Made by a program: the position numbers and the translations under genes. The notes under the pieces are model-generated. The model saw nothing but the letters and a program-made list of their open reading frames with translations, searched no databases and was not told the DNA's origin. Source: a virus. Taken from it: DNA of 39,322 nt. Below, in pieces: positions 27,467 to 33,346 of the stretch. Location: IMG/VR virus record IMGVR_UViG_3300044712_000212, positions 1 to 39,322 of that record; one strand, given 5' to 3'. How positions within the stretch are numbered: position 1 is the first letter of the stretch; every line of letters begins with the position of its first letter.

Positions 27467-28114
27467 TTAAGGAATAACATCTCCTTGCTCTATCCCATAG
27501 TTAATAGGTGTATTCTGTGGCAGAGTCATTGGCGGAAGCAGTGTATCAAGCGTATGTAACAATTGCTCAAACTGCTGGTAGTCTGTAGGTGCAGCGTGGG
27601 GTTCCCCCGGATAGAGAGCAGGTTGGTTTGCTGGAAAGAGATTCGGATAGGCTGCCTGCCATGCAATACCAGCGGTTAGAAATTGATTTCCCTGTGCCTG
27701 TAGAGCAGGAGCCTCATGGTAAACTACCTGAGCCTCTTCTTCATCCTCATCATAAGCTTCATCTGGATCATATTCTTCTTCTTCATCATCCCTATTTCTG
27801 TGTAGATAGAAGGTATCATCTACATCACGATTAAACTTCTGAATCTTATCTTCAGCATTTAGCATAATCTGATACTCAGTGCCCTGATTGCTCAGGGAAG
27901 TCCAAGTATCCCACAGAATATCCATGAGCATTGAGTGCCTAACCTTGGCGTGTAAAGTACAGTATCTAGAAGATTCCTGAGGATCAGCTTCAATATCTTC
28001 AGTTATCTTGTAGACTGCAAGTCTCTGGCATTTATTCTCTGTAGGGTACTCACAAGAGTACCCTTCATAGTCTGTCCACCTGATTTCGTATCCGCAATAC
28101 TCTACACTTTCCAT
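27467..28114 (-). CDS. acidic zinc-site hypothetical protein (215 aa)
   Basis: Minus-strand gene lying between two lysis genes and convergent with the XhlA-like gene. N-terminal C21, C29, C52 and H55 (SCEYPTENKC ... YCTLH) form a C-C-CxxH pattern shared with three other small proteins of this phage. A long acidic stretch (DDEEEEYDPDEAYDEDEEEA, around residues 109-128) follows, then a Pro/Gln/Ala-rich tail. No family is recognised. The acidic stretch could mimic DNA or bind a basic partner, which is speculation. It is divergent from the endolysin gene with overlapping -10 regions. Confidence 0.65.
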   Translation of the reverse strand: MESVEYCGYEIRWTDYEGYSCEYPTENKCQRLAVYKITEDIEADPQESSRYCTLHAKVRHSMLMDILWDTWTSLSNQGTEYQIMLNAEDKIQKFNRDVDDTFYLHRNRDDEEEEYDPDEAYDEDEEEAQVVYHEAPALQAQGNQFLTAGIAWQAAYPNLFPANQPALYPGEPHAAPTDYQQFEQLLHTLDTLLPPMTLPQNTPINYGIEQGDVIP

Positions 28115-28117
28115 ATA

Positions 28118-28126
28118 TGGTATAAT
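28118..28126 (+). promoter_or_regulatory. extended -10 promoter, leaderless for the endolysin
   Basis: TGG-TATAAT with TATAAT at 28121-28126; GCTCCT then ATG 28133. The -35 position is weak (TACTCT) and no Shine-Dalgarno sequence is present. A private leaderless promoter directly before the endolysin would time lysis separately from tail genes. Confidence 0.7.
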
Positions 28127-28132
28127 GCTCCT

Positions 28133-28786
28133 ATGACAAGAATGGACTTTTGGGTGAAGCTCTTAGGGAAGTTAGCCCTTCCTGCTACAGATTGGCGTAT
28201 CGCTGTGTTTGAGTTTTGGGCTCAACAGGAGAATATGCCCTACGATAGAACATTTAACCCCCTAGCTACAACTAGAATCTCTCCTGCTATAGCCCTTAAC
28301 ACTAGCTACGATATTGGGTTTGGCCCCGGTAACTGGAACCATGTTCCTGTTAGGGTTTATGCTACTGAAAATGATGGGGTACAAGCCACCTTTGAAACCA
28401 TACAACTCTCATACTATGAAAACATCAGAAAGATGCTCTTAGAGCAGAAGCCCAATCTAGGTATTATAGGCCCTAATGACTTTACGTCTTGGGTAGGCCC
28501 TGATAATCCTTATGGACAGAGAGTATATGATTATGCTCTTTCTCTACCTCCACCTTCGGTAACTATCCCTGCTACTGTATTCTCTGCGGAGCAGAGAGCA
28601 GAGGTTATGAAGATGATAGAGTTTTTTGTTTCAAGTTCCTTTCCTGCTTATTGGGAAGCTTTGTGGAACGGTGGTTTTACCAAGTATCCTGTACCTCTGA
28701 AGCCTTGGATTGATGGATCTCAGAACAAAGCTGATATCCTAGCTAAGGAACTTCAGGCAGCGATTGACAAATACTTGAAGGGATGA
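28133..28786 (+). CDS. endolysin-like peptidoglycan hydrolase (217 aa)
   Basis: The N-terminal 110 residues show a lysozyme/glucosaminidase-like pattern common in actinophage endolysins: FEFWAQQENMP with a candidate catalytic Glu, FNPLATTRIS, then GFGPGNWNHVPVRVYATEND and a helix (FETIQLSYYENIRKMLLE) that follows 'x-x-T-L-x-x-G-x-Y' logic. The C-terminal part lacks a recognisable cell-wall-binding domain. There is no signal peptide, so export would need a holin. Transcribed from its own leaderless promoter. Confidence 0.6.
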   Translation: MTRMDFWVKLLGKLALPATDWRIAVFEFWAQQENMPYDRTFNPLATTRISPAIALNTSYDIGFGPGNWNHVPVRVYATENDGVQATFETIQLSYYENIRKMLLEQKPNLGIIGPNDFTSWVGPDNPYGQRVYDYALSLPPPSVTIPATVFSAEQRAEVMKMIEFFVSSSFPAYWEALWNGGFTKYPVPLKPWIDGSQNKADILAKELQAAIDKYLKG

Positions 28787-28818
28787 TCGACGACCTTACC
28801 TTACTCCGGTATTATACA

Positions 28819-28852
28819 CTTGACAATAGCACACTCAGCGTTGATTGTCAAG
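28819..28852. repeat. 9-bp perfect inverted repeat, candidate terminator/operator
   Basis: CTTGACAAT (28819-28827) and ATTGTCAAG (28844-28852) with a 16-nt loop that contains the stop of the minus-strand gene. It sits between convergent stops, as a bidirectional terminator would, but lacks GC and U tracts. Each arm carries TTGACA, and on the minus strand TTGACA-N17-TATTGT is a promoter-like arrangement, so a regulatory site is also possible. Confidence 0.5.
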
Positions 28853-29002
28853 GGCTTTGGCAAGCTTAGCGTGAAGTTCTTCGATTCGCTCACAGTTCAT
28901 ACAGACTTTCAAGTCTGGTGGAGGTAGGGAGATAGTCCTGCAACTAGGGCAATACCTCACGAGTTTAATTAGGGCTAGATCAACAGGAAAAGTCTTATTC
29001 AC
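28835..29002 (-). CDS. mini zinc-ribbon protein (55 aa)
   Basis: The GTG start at 29002 overlaps the stop of the upstream gene as GTGA. The product has CPSC and, 15 residues later, CMNC, followed by a charged helix (ERIEELHAKLAKAL): a complete two-CxxC zinc-ribbon of minimal size. It is coupled to the 72-aa gene. Function unknown; DNA or protein binding is likely for this fold. Confidence 0.65.
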   Translation of the reverse strand: MNKTFPVDLALIKLVRYCPSCRTISLPPPDLKVCMNCERIEELHAKLAKALDNQR

Positions 29003-29217
29003 GAGGCATCACCGAGGGCTTTACTCGCTTCCTGAATCGGCCACACGACCTCGTACCCGTCTATGACAACCCTGTCTGCCAACACGACGTGCTGGAGTGC
29101 CACCCGCATCGCCGCGTTCTCATCGAGAATTGTCAGCAATTCCTCAGGCCACAGATGAACCATCTCATTTAGAGCCTGTTTTGCTAGTGCCGCCTGTCGC
29201 AGTTCGTCGTAGTTCAT
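28999..29217 (-). CDS. small helical hypothetical protein (72 aa)
   Basis: ATG 29217 is preceded by GGTGA (SD about 6-7 nt away). Helix-rich sequence (ELRQAALAKQALNEMVHLWP, then a VVLADRVVIDGYEV strand region). No motif recognised. It forms a two-gene unit with the zinc-ribbon gene through a GTGA overlap. The 5' region carries a palindrome (29245-29256) between candidate -35 and -10 boxes. Confidence 0.55.
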   Translation of the reverse strand: MNYDELRQAALAKQALNEMVHLWPEELLTILDENAAMRVALQHVVLADRVVIDGYEVVWPIQEASKALGDAS

Positions 29218-29244
29218 GGTTGTTCACCATTTGTAATATGCCAT

Positions 29245-29256
29245 GCTATACATAGC
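29245..29256. promoter_or_regulatory. inverted repeat GCTAT-N2-ATAGC, candidate operator
   Basis: GCTAT (29245-29249), AC, ATAGC (29252-29256). Read on the minus strand it lies between a TTGCGC (-35-like) and TATTAC (-10-like) upstream of the 72-aa gene. The core resembles the GTGCTA-TTA-TAGCAC palindrome at 33313-33327. Confidence 0.35.
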
Positions 29257-29302
29257 GCGCAATTTCGCTGGCGAAGAATATGGCAAGGACAAATACAAAA
29301 TA

Positions 29303-29656
29303 TCATCTAACTAACCCTTGAAGAACCACATGAAAAGCACGACGCCAACTAGGAAGCTGAAGAGCATCAGATCCACTGAAGTCAAAAAATCTTGCATCTC
29401 GCATAATCCCCTCTTCTCCTGAATGCTCAGCGCCTAGGCAGTGGCCTACTTCGTGAGCTACGATGTTGCGCTGTTCCCTGAACGTATACGTCCAGAAAAC
29501 AGGCATTACAGTAATCTCGCAAGGGCTAACCCAAGGATTAGCCCAAGCGTCTGCGTGTACGTTCTGATAGGCAACGTCCCTAGTCTCTGCAATAGTTACA
29601 GGGACAGGTGCCGTTCCCCACATCAGGAATGCTAGGCTAACCAACCAAGCCAACAT
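29303..29656 (-). CDS. minimal secreted metzincin zinc protease (117 aa)
   Basis: Residues 68-78 read HEVGHCLGAEH, an exact HExxHxxGxxH metzincin site, and GIM (83-85) supplies the Met-turn only seven residues later, closer than in matrixins. Residues 1-23 form a signal-peptide-like hydrophobic start (MLAWLVSLAFLMWGTAP...), with a plausible cut after TIA. Total length is far below typical metzincins (about 130-200 residues for the catalytic domain alone). The start ATG 29656 overlaps the membrane gene upstream by 20 bases, indicating co-translation. It would cleave an envelope or virion protein outside the cytoplasm; the substrate is unknown. Confidence 0.8.
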   Translation of the reverse strand: MLAWLVSLAFLMWGTAPVPVTIAETRDVAYQNVHADAWANPWVSPCEITVMPVFWTYTFREQRNIVAHEVGHCLGAEHSGEEGIMRDARFFDFSGSDALQLPSWRRAFHVVLQGLVR

Positions 29657-29954
29657 TGCGACGAAGAACCTTTCTCCTGATGAACAGCCTTACCTTCCAG
29701 TAAAACTTGTTCCATAGGGCCTGGGGCCATCCTACGTAGAATATCCAGACCATATACAGGAAGCCTACCACGAATCCTCCTGCAGGAATACCGTACTGAG
29801 GGTACGATATGGCTAGATTGATTAATCCAAGAATCCCTATGATTAGGGCAAGCGCAAGGATACTGAAGTGAACCACGATGATGATCTTGGTTCTGTTTCT
29901 GAATCCTCCCTCATACGGTTCACTGTACATCTTATCGAGAAATCGATCTATCAC
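29637..29954 (-). CDS. two-TM membrane protein (105 aa)
   Basis: GTG 29954 with AAAGGTGAT about 8 nt upstream. Two hydrophobic spans at about residues 23-49 and 56-80, and a strongly basic C-terminus (RLFIRRKVLRRNVGLVG), fit an N-in, C-in inner-membrane protein. It is divergent from the metallophosphoesterase gene and coupled to the metzincin gene. It could be a holin-like protein or an anchor/partner for the protease; neither is shown. Confidence 0.65.
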   Translation of the reverse strand: MIDRFLDKMYSEPYEGGFRNRTKIIIVVHFSILALALIIGILGLINLAISYPQYGIPAGGFVVGFLYMVWIFYVGWPQALWNKFYWKVRLFIRRKVLRRNVGLVG

Positions 29955-29983
29955 TTGACAATCACCTTTCTATGTGTTATAGT
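29955..29983 (+). promoter_or_regulatory. consensus promoter, leaderless for the metallophosphoesterase
   Basis: TTGACA (29955-29960), 17-bp spacer, TATAGT (29978-29983), then seven bases to ATG 29991. The -35 box abuts the divergent GTG start at 29954, so the two genes share this 36-bp control region. Confidence 0.8.
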
Positions 29984-29990
29984 AGTTGGA

Positions 29991-30869
29991 ATGACCAAAC
30001 GAGACAAAAGCGGTAGATTTACATCTAACAAACCACGCCCTGAGAGATGGGTAATCGTTGGCGATACGCAGGTTCCCTTTCATTATGCGCCAGCGGTAGA
30101 GCTAGCGGCACAGATCATCGAGGAAGTTAATCCTGATCATCTTGTGTACAATGGTGATATGATTGACTTTTGGTCGATCTCGAAGCATCAGCCGAACCGA
30201 TCCACAATTCTTCAGGCACTATCTCTTCAGGAAGAGGTAGACAGAACCATTGCCATCCAAGATAAGTTGGGCCGGGGAATTCACTCGACCTGTAAAAAGC
30301 ACAACATTGACGGCAACCATGAGGACAGGTTGGAACGATTCCTAGGATACGGGGAATCCAAAGTTCTTGGCTCTCTTCGTATGTTACGCATGGAGAATGT
30401 CTTTCGTTATGAAGACCGTGGGTTCGCATCATATAGGCCTTATGGTGAGGGAATCTGGATCACCGATAACCTCTTTGTGTACCACGGCCAGTTTGTGTCC
30501 CCAGTACCCGGCTCTTCCGTTAAGAAAGAAATAGATGCCATAGGCGCGTCCGTCATCATGAACCACGTCCACAGACGCAGTGATATCCGTTTCCGTCAAG
30601 GTAATCACGAATGGAGGGGTATTGAGAATGGTTGTCTTTGTCAACTTGCTAGCTCCTACAGTGTGATGACCAATTGGGCTCATGCCCTTACTGTGGTTGA
30701 GAAGTACGACAACAGGCATTGGGATGCTCAGGTTATCGATATCGTCACTGATAATAATGTGGTATACTGCATGTACAGGGGCACCAAGTTTACGGTGAGT
30801 TCTGATTATTCAGATGGACTCTCTCTTCCTTGGAGACCTGATATGAACAGAAATTATGAGGTAGATTAA
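29991..30869 (+). CDS. calcineurin-like metallophosphoesterase (292 aa)
   Basis: Two-metal phosphoesterase signature in order: GDTQVPFH (24-31), YNGDMIDFW (53-61), DGNHEDR (107-113), VYHGQF (163-168) and MNHVHR (190-195). The first motif is D-T-Q rather than D-x-H, a form I know from actinophage homologues ('GDTQIPF'). Start ATG 29991 is chosen over upstream codons because the promoter -10 box ends 7 nt before it. Substrate unknown; phage members may act on nucleotides or nucleic-acid ends. It heads a short plus-strand operon ending at the 31698 terminator. Confidence 0.88.
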   Translation: MTKRDKSGRFTSNKPRPERWVIVGDTQVPFHYAPAVELAAQIIEEVNPDHLVYNGDMIDFWSISKHQPNRSTILQALSLQEEVDRTIAIQDKLGRGIHSTCKKHNIDGNHEDRLERFLGYGESKVLGSLRMLRMENVFRYEDRGFASYRPYGEGIWITDNLFVYHGQFVSPVPGSSVKKEIDAIGASVIMNHVHRRSDIRFRQGNHEWRGIENGCLCQLASSYSVMTNWAHALTVVEKYDNRHWDAQVIDIVTDNNVVYCMYRGTKFTVSSDYSDGLSLPWRPDMNRNYEVD

Positions 30870-30871
30870 AC

Positions 30872-31072
30872 ATGGCTTATGACAGACCCACAGTAGACAC
30901 AGAATACGTTGCACAGATGATCAAGTCTGATCCTGATGACGAACATATTAGACTGTTAGTGAACTTTATCCTAGCCGTAGGCAAGGATGCTGCTTCTCTG
31001 ATTAATTCAAGAACAGTCGCTCAATGGGTAACGGTTCTTGATAACGCCATTACCAAGGGTATCGCTCCCTAA
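30872..31072 (+). CDS. small hypothetical protein (66 aa)
   Basis: Begins 2 nt after the phosphoesterase stop and ends on the next start (TAATG). Mostly helical, acidic (SDPDDEHIRLLVNFILAVGK). No motif. It is probably a partner of the next gene, whose N-terminus is also a short helical domain. Confidence 0.55.
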   Translation: MAYDRPTVDTEYVAQMIKSDPDDEHIRLLVNFILAVGKDAASLINSRTVAQWVTVLDNAITKGIAP

Positions 31073-31410
31073 TGTCCACAACTAAACTAGTAGCAGAGGT
31101 TCTTAAGCGTTGGCGTGCCAATTCTGAAGAGAGAGCCTTAGGAGATTACATCCTGAAGCTTACGAAACTGAACTTGGCTGACTGCCAGAAGCTTACAGTA
31201 CCAGACCTTACTAAGCTTTTACAAGCGAAGATCAATGAGGCAGTGGAGGAAGAGCCTATTCAGGAACCAGATGGATTACTATTCCAAGAAGAAGAACCAG
31301 AGCTGACCAACTCAGTGCTGCAACAAACAGAAACCAAAGAAGTTTCCTTACCAAAAGAGTTACCTCCAAGAATCATTGAACTTAGAAAGAGAGGAAGAGT
31401 CAAGAAATGA
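31072..31410 (+). CDS. small acidic hypothetical protein (112 aa)
   Basis: The N-terminal 60 residues are helical (VAEVLKRWRANSEERALGDY, 20 residues), the middle is acidic and Gln-rich (EEEPIQEPDGLLFQEEEPE), and the end is basic (IELRKRGRVKK). It overlaps the preceding stop (TAATG) and the following holin-like start (ATGA). Function unknown; the helical half may be homologous to the 66-aa protein, but this was judged by eye only. Confidence 0.55.
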   Translation: MSTTKLVAEVLKRWRANSEERALGDYILKLTKLNLADCQKLTVPDLTKLLQAKINEAVEEEPIQEPDGLLFQEEEPELTNSVLQQTETKEVSLPKELPPRIIELRKRGRVKK

Positions 31411-31619
31411 GAGTAGTATTAGACAGATTCGTTCGCGTTGTCGGCGGCCAAGTATTGGCTGTTGGCATCGTTTCAACCATCGCATTTCTTAACAGTGGTG
31501 ATATTGACCCGCAGTTCTCAGTGTATGCAACCGTCTTAGGCGCTGCTCTTACAGCAGTGGATAAGTGGTGTAGATACAAGGGCTGGTATGGAACATCTTT
31601 GGAGACTGCCAATGGCTAA
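31407..31619 (+). CDS. holin-like small membrane protein (70 aa)
   Basis: Two hydrophobic segments (residues about 10-28, VVGGQVLAVGIVSTIAFLN; and 38-52, SVYATVLGAALTAVD) separated by a short polar turn, with charged ends: class II holin-like topology. ATGA overlap with the previous gene. An alternative is a plain phage membrane protein of 'phage r1t holin' type. It lies away from the endolysin but within the same lysis quarter of the genome. Confidence 0.6.
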   Translation: MRVVLDRFVRVVGGQVLAVGIVSTIAFLNSGDIDPQFSVYATVLGAALTAVDKWCRYKGWYGTSLETANG

Positions 31620-31692
31620 GGGAAAGATGCCTATGAAGGGCAAGATGCCAGCAAAGGGACAGAAATGTCCTACTTGTGGCAAGATGATGTAG
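31612..31692 (+). CDS. 26-aa basic CPTCG micro-protein
   Basis: ATG 31612 lies inside the end of the holin-like gene (8-base overlap); the frame runs to TAG 31692, six nt before a terminator. The product is a Lys/Gly/Met repeat (KGKMPMKGKMPAKG) ending in KCPTCGKMM with one CxxC. Short spacing, terminator position and the low-complexity basic repeat argue for a real gene, but it is too short to be certain. Confidence 0.5.
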   Translation: MAKGKMPMKGKMPAKGQKCPTCGKMM

Positions 31693-31697
31693 AAAGA

Positions 31698-31724
31698 AGG
31701 GGCTCACTTACGAGCCCCTCTTCC
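31698..31724. terminator. bidirectional intrinsic terminator
   Basis: AGGGGCTC (31698-31705), loop ACTTAC, GAGCCCCT (31712-31719), followed on + by CTTCCTTTTGTT and on - by CTTCTTTCT. It ends the phosphoesterase-holin operon; the stop of the minus-strand 85-aa gene lies within the stem, so it also ends the whole minus-strand cluster. Confidence 0.88.
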
Positions 31725-31961
31725 TTTTGTTCTTACCAATTCTTCTTCAGGATCAAATGCTTCTAGATAAGCACCTCCCTTCGAACACACACCAGATTCA
31801 GTGGATACAATCCAGCCATATAATAGATTCTTGAACCCCTGAAAGGCTGGCTTTAGCTTACTCATATGATGAGCACTTCGTTTGAACGAGTGCCACTCAC
31901 CGCAGTTCCAGCATATGAATTCTCTAAAGATAGCCTCAGGTTCTTTCTTTTTCCTTGGCAA
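31704..31961 (-). CDS. small basic CxxC protein (85 aa)
   Basis: Start TTG 31961 with GGGAGGG about 5 nt upstream. The N-terminus is basic (PRKKKEPE); FICWNCGEWHSFKR gives a CxxC with nearby His, and a lone Cys lies at GVCSKGGAY. It is the terminal gene of the minus-strand cluster and overlaps the upstream gene by 26 bases. Function unknown; a zinc-knuckle nucleic-acid binder is plausible. Confidence 0.6.
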   Translation of the reverse strand: MPRKKKEPEAIFREFICWNCGEWHSFKRSAHHMSKLKPAFQGFKNLLYGWIVSTESGVCSKGGAYLEAFDPEEELVRTKGRGARK

Positions 31962-32208
31962 TGGCCCTCCCTACTGCTTGTCTGAAGGTGGACTCGGGAA
32001 GATTCAACATTCTAGCCATATCCTGCAATTCTGACTGAGCGAGTTTTCGCATCTTCAATAGAAAGCTATCTGAATAGGGGTTGTACCCATACTCATGCTC
32101 CACCATGTCGTGTGGTTGACGATGGAAGACAACTGTACCGTGAACGATACACTCAACTTCCTTTGTTCTTCTGTCGATTCTCAGTGTACATAGGCTACCG
32201 CAGCGCAA
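31936..32208 (-). CDS. C-C-CxxH zinc protein with putative HTH (90 aa)
   Basis: Start TTG 32208, with GGAG 7 nt upstream. Cys 3, 7, 20 and His 23 (CGSLC ... CIVHGTVVF) form the C-C-CxxH site; the segment after it (HGTVVFHRQPHD) matches HGTISFTREPWD in the protein at 32992-33309, so the two are paralogues. The C-terminal 35 residues (SELQDMARMLNLPESTFRQA, 20 residues) look like a helix-turn-helix. It is probably a small DNA-binding regulator. Confidence 0.65.
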   Translation of the reverse strand: MRCGSLCTLRIDRRTKEVECIVHGTVVFHRQPHDMVEHEYGYNPYSDSFLLKMRKLAQSELQDMARMLNLPESTFRQAVGRAIAKEKERT

Positions 32209-32515
32209 GTAAGTGCTCCAGTTTTACCCCGCCTTCATCGTTGAAGAACTCTCGTAAGCGAGGAAGGATTTCCTTAAGTGTTGGGGACTCGACTCCCTCA
32301 TTAAGGGCTACGAAACACTGTATGCATTCCTCAAATGCACTTCTTGGTGTATTTCCTGTGCCTGAAATTCTCCACTCTTCTTTGCCCTTATCATCGATAA
32401 AGACAAAGGCCCAAGTAGCGTCCCCCATCCACATGAATTTACCGGCCCATTGTGGGTAATACCCAATCGGAGTTCCAAACTCCTGACCGTGTAGTATGGG
32501 TTTTTCTGATTCCAT
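32195..32515 (-). CDS. small hypothetical protein (106 aa)
   Basis: ATG 32515. The N-terminal half is strand-like and aromatic (YYPQWAGKFMWMGDATWAFV), followed by EEWRISGTGNTPRSAFEECI and a C-terminal helix (LKEILPRLREFFND). The pattern 'G.W.a......IsG.G.Tp..Af..a' is typical of small phage proteins of unknown function. It overlaps the zinc-HTH gene by 14 bases. An AATAAATAAAA tract lies just before the start. Confidence 0.55.
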   Translation of the reverse strand: MESEKPILHGQEFGTPIGYYPQWAGKFMWMGDATWAFVFIDDKGKEEWRISGTGNTPRSAFEECIQCFVALNEGVESPTLKEILPRLREFFNDEGGVKLEHLLALR

Positions 32516-32699
32516 CTATTTTATTTATTCACCACATACTTCTGCCCCGTATAACTCCGGGGCAACGAGTTTGCAGACAGTTTTACCGAACTAAAAGATG
32601 TTGGTGGGTGGCCTGACAACTACAGACAGTACGCTTATGGCAGTAAGTCACTTTCGTGAGAACTGTTTCACCCCATACGTAGCACCCACATTCGTTAGA
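32516..32699. other. 184-bp region without an independent gene
   Basis: No convincing start-SD-ORF combination on either strand. It holds (a) a 7-bp GC hairpin TGCCCCG/CGGGGCA at 32543-32564 with an 8-nt loop, possibly a weak terminator, and (b) on the minus strand, a 38-codon stop-free extension directly after the TAG of the 86-aa gene (TAA at 32583-32585) rich in Cys and His. A plus-strand frame across 32598-33020 is judged a shadow. Confidence 0.45.
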
Positions 32700-32960
32700 C
32701 TAGGCCCAAGTAACGCAAGGCTGAGCCTTGAGACCCTTGGCCTTGAAAGTCTTGTCATTGAACTTGTACTTCCGGGCGGAGTTGAACTTCGCACCAGTAG
32801 GGACGGTAACAATAGTATCGCCCTTACTGTTCAGGAAGTCGATGTTTGCAACGCCATTGCGGACGCGAGCAACACGGGCAACCTTACCAGAACTGGTAAG
32901 AGTATTGAGAGCGCCCTGTGCGCTGGCTTCCGGGACGTCGATGGAGATAAGATAACGCAT
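32700..32960 (-). CDS. small beta-rich hypothetical protein (86 aa)
   Basis: ATG 32960 is chosen because AGAGG lies about 11 nt upstream; the frame extends to a TTG at 32981. The sequence begins MRYLISIDVPEASAQGALNT (20 residues), then ARVARVRNGVANIDFLNSKG and ends FKAKGLKAQPCVTWA. A beta-alpha-beta start followed by an OB- or SH3-like basic segment could bind nucleic acid; no family recognised. It ends in TAG followed by an in-frame Cys/His-rich extension (see findings). Confidence 0.6.
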   Translation of the reverse strand: MRYLISIDVPEASAQGALNTLTSSGKVARVARVRNGVANIDFLNSKGDTIVTVPTGAKFNSARKYKFNDKTFKAKGLKAQPCVTWA

Positions 32961-32991
32961 GGAAAATTTAACCTCTTTCAATTAGTGATCA

Positions 32992-33309
32992 CTAAGACTT
33001 GCCGACAGCCCAAAGCTTAGAGTACACAGAGTTTTTACTGCGACCTAAAGCCTTTGCTATCTCGAACAATGAAACTCCGTCTTCAGTCATAGAAAGCAAA
33101 GTGGAGATTTCATCTTGACTCCACGATTGACCACCATTCTCTGCTTCATATGTTTCATCTGGTGTTTCGACGGAATCCCAAGGTTCCCGAGTAAAGCTGA
33201 TTGTGCCGTGATCCAGACAGTACCATTCATTTAAGTTCTTGAGGGTAGTCTTTCCGCATGGCAGTTTCATGTATTTATTCTGAAAAGGACACTTGGGATG
33301 TTGTTGCAT
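32992..33309 (-). CDS. GcrA-like HTH protein with N-terminal C-C-CxxH zinc site (105 aa)
   Basis: Cys 7, 18, 31 and His 34 (KCPF ... LPCGK ... YCLDHG) form a putative zinc site. Residues about 62-104 (SWSQDEISTLLSMTEDGVSL, then FEIAKALGRSKNSVYSKLWA) match the trihelical GcrA/Myb-like HTH in which a conserved Trp opens helix 1 and 'I-A-x-x-L-G-R-S-x-x-x-V' forms the turn. Expressed from its own consensus leaderless promoter overlapped by a palindrome, which suggests tight, possibly self-directed control. Probably a transcription regulator of the phage. Confidence 0.75.
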   Translation of the reverse strand: MQQHPKCPFQNKYMKLPCGKTTLKNLNEWYCLDHGTISFTREPWDSVETPDETYEAENGGQSWSQDEISTLLSMTEDGVSLFEIAKALGRSKNSVYSKLWAVGKS

Positions 33310-33312
33310 ATC

Positions 33313-33327
33313 GTGCTATTATAGCAC
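33313..33327. promoter_or_regulatory. 15-bp palindrome over the -10 box, candidate operator
   Basis: GTGCTA (33313-33318), TTA, TAGCAC (33322-33327): 6-bp perfect arms covering the minus-strand -10 box. A dimeric repressor here would block RNA polymerase. The adjacent HTH protein is the natural candidate. Confidence 0.55.
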
Positions 33328-33346
33328 TAATCGACCCATCTGTCAA
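33318..33346 (-). promoter_or_regulatory. perfect consensus promoter, leaderless for the GcrA-like gene
   Basis: On the minus strand TTGACA (33346-33341), 17-bp spacer and TATAAT (33323-33318), then eight bases to ATG 33309. No Shine-Dalgarno sequence. The -35 box lies inside the end of the upstream gene, so this promoter is internal to the minus-strand cluster. Confidence 0.85.

Noticed and set aside
29868-29990. N-terminal extension of the metallophosphoesterase to 29868
   Set aside because: The extension covers the divergent gene and its promoter; a consensus promoter points to ATG 29991.
32519-32529. TTTTATTTATT also present at 38669-38679 as a possible regulatory box
   Set aside because: An 11-base AT-rich match near two starts can arise by chance and shows no symmetry or spacing rule.
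32598-33020. Plus-strand 140-codon frame
   Set aside because: Lies antisense to the 86-aa minus-strand gene, which has a good SD, neighbours on the same strand and better protein character.
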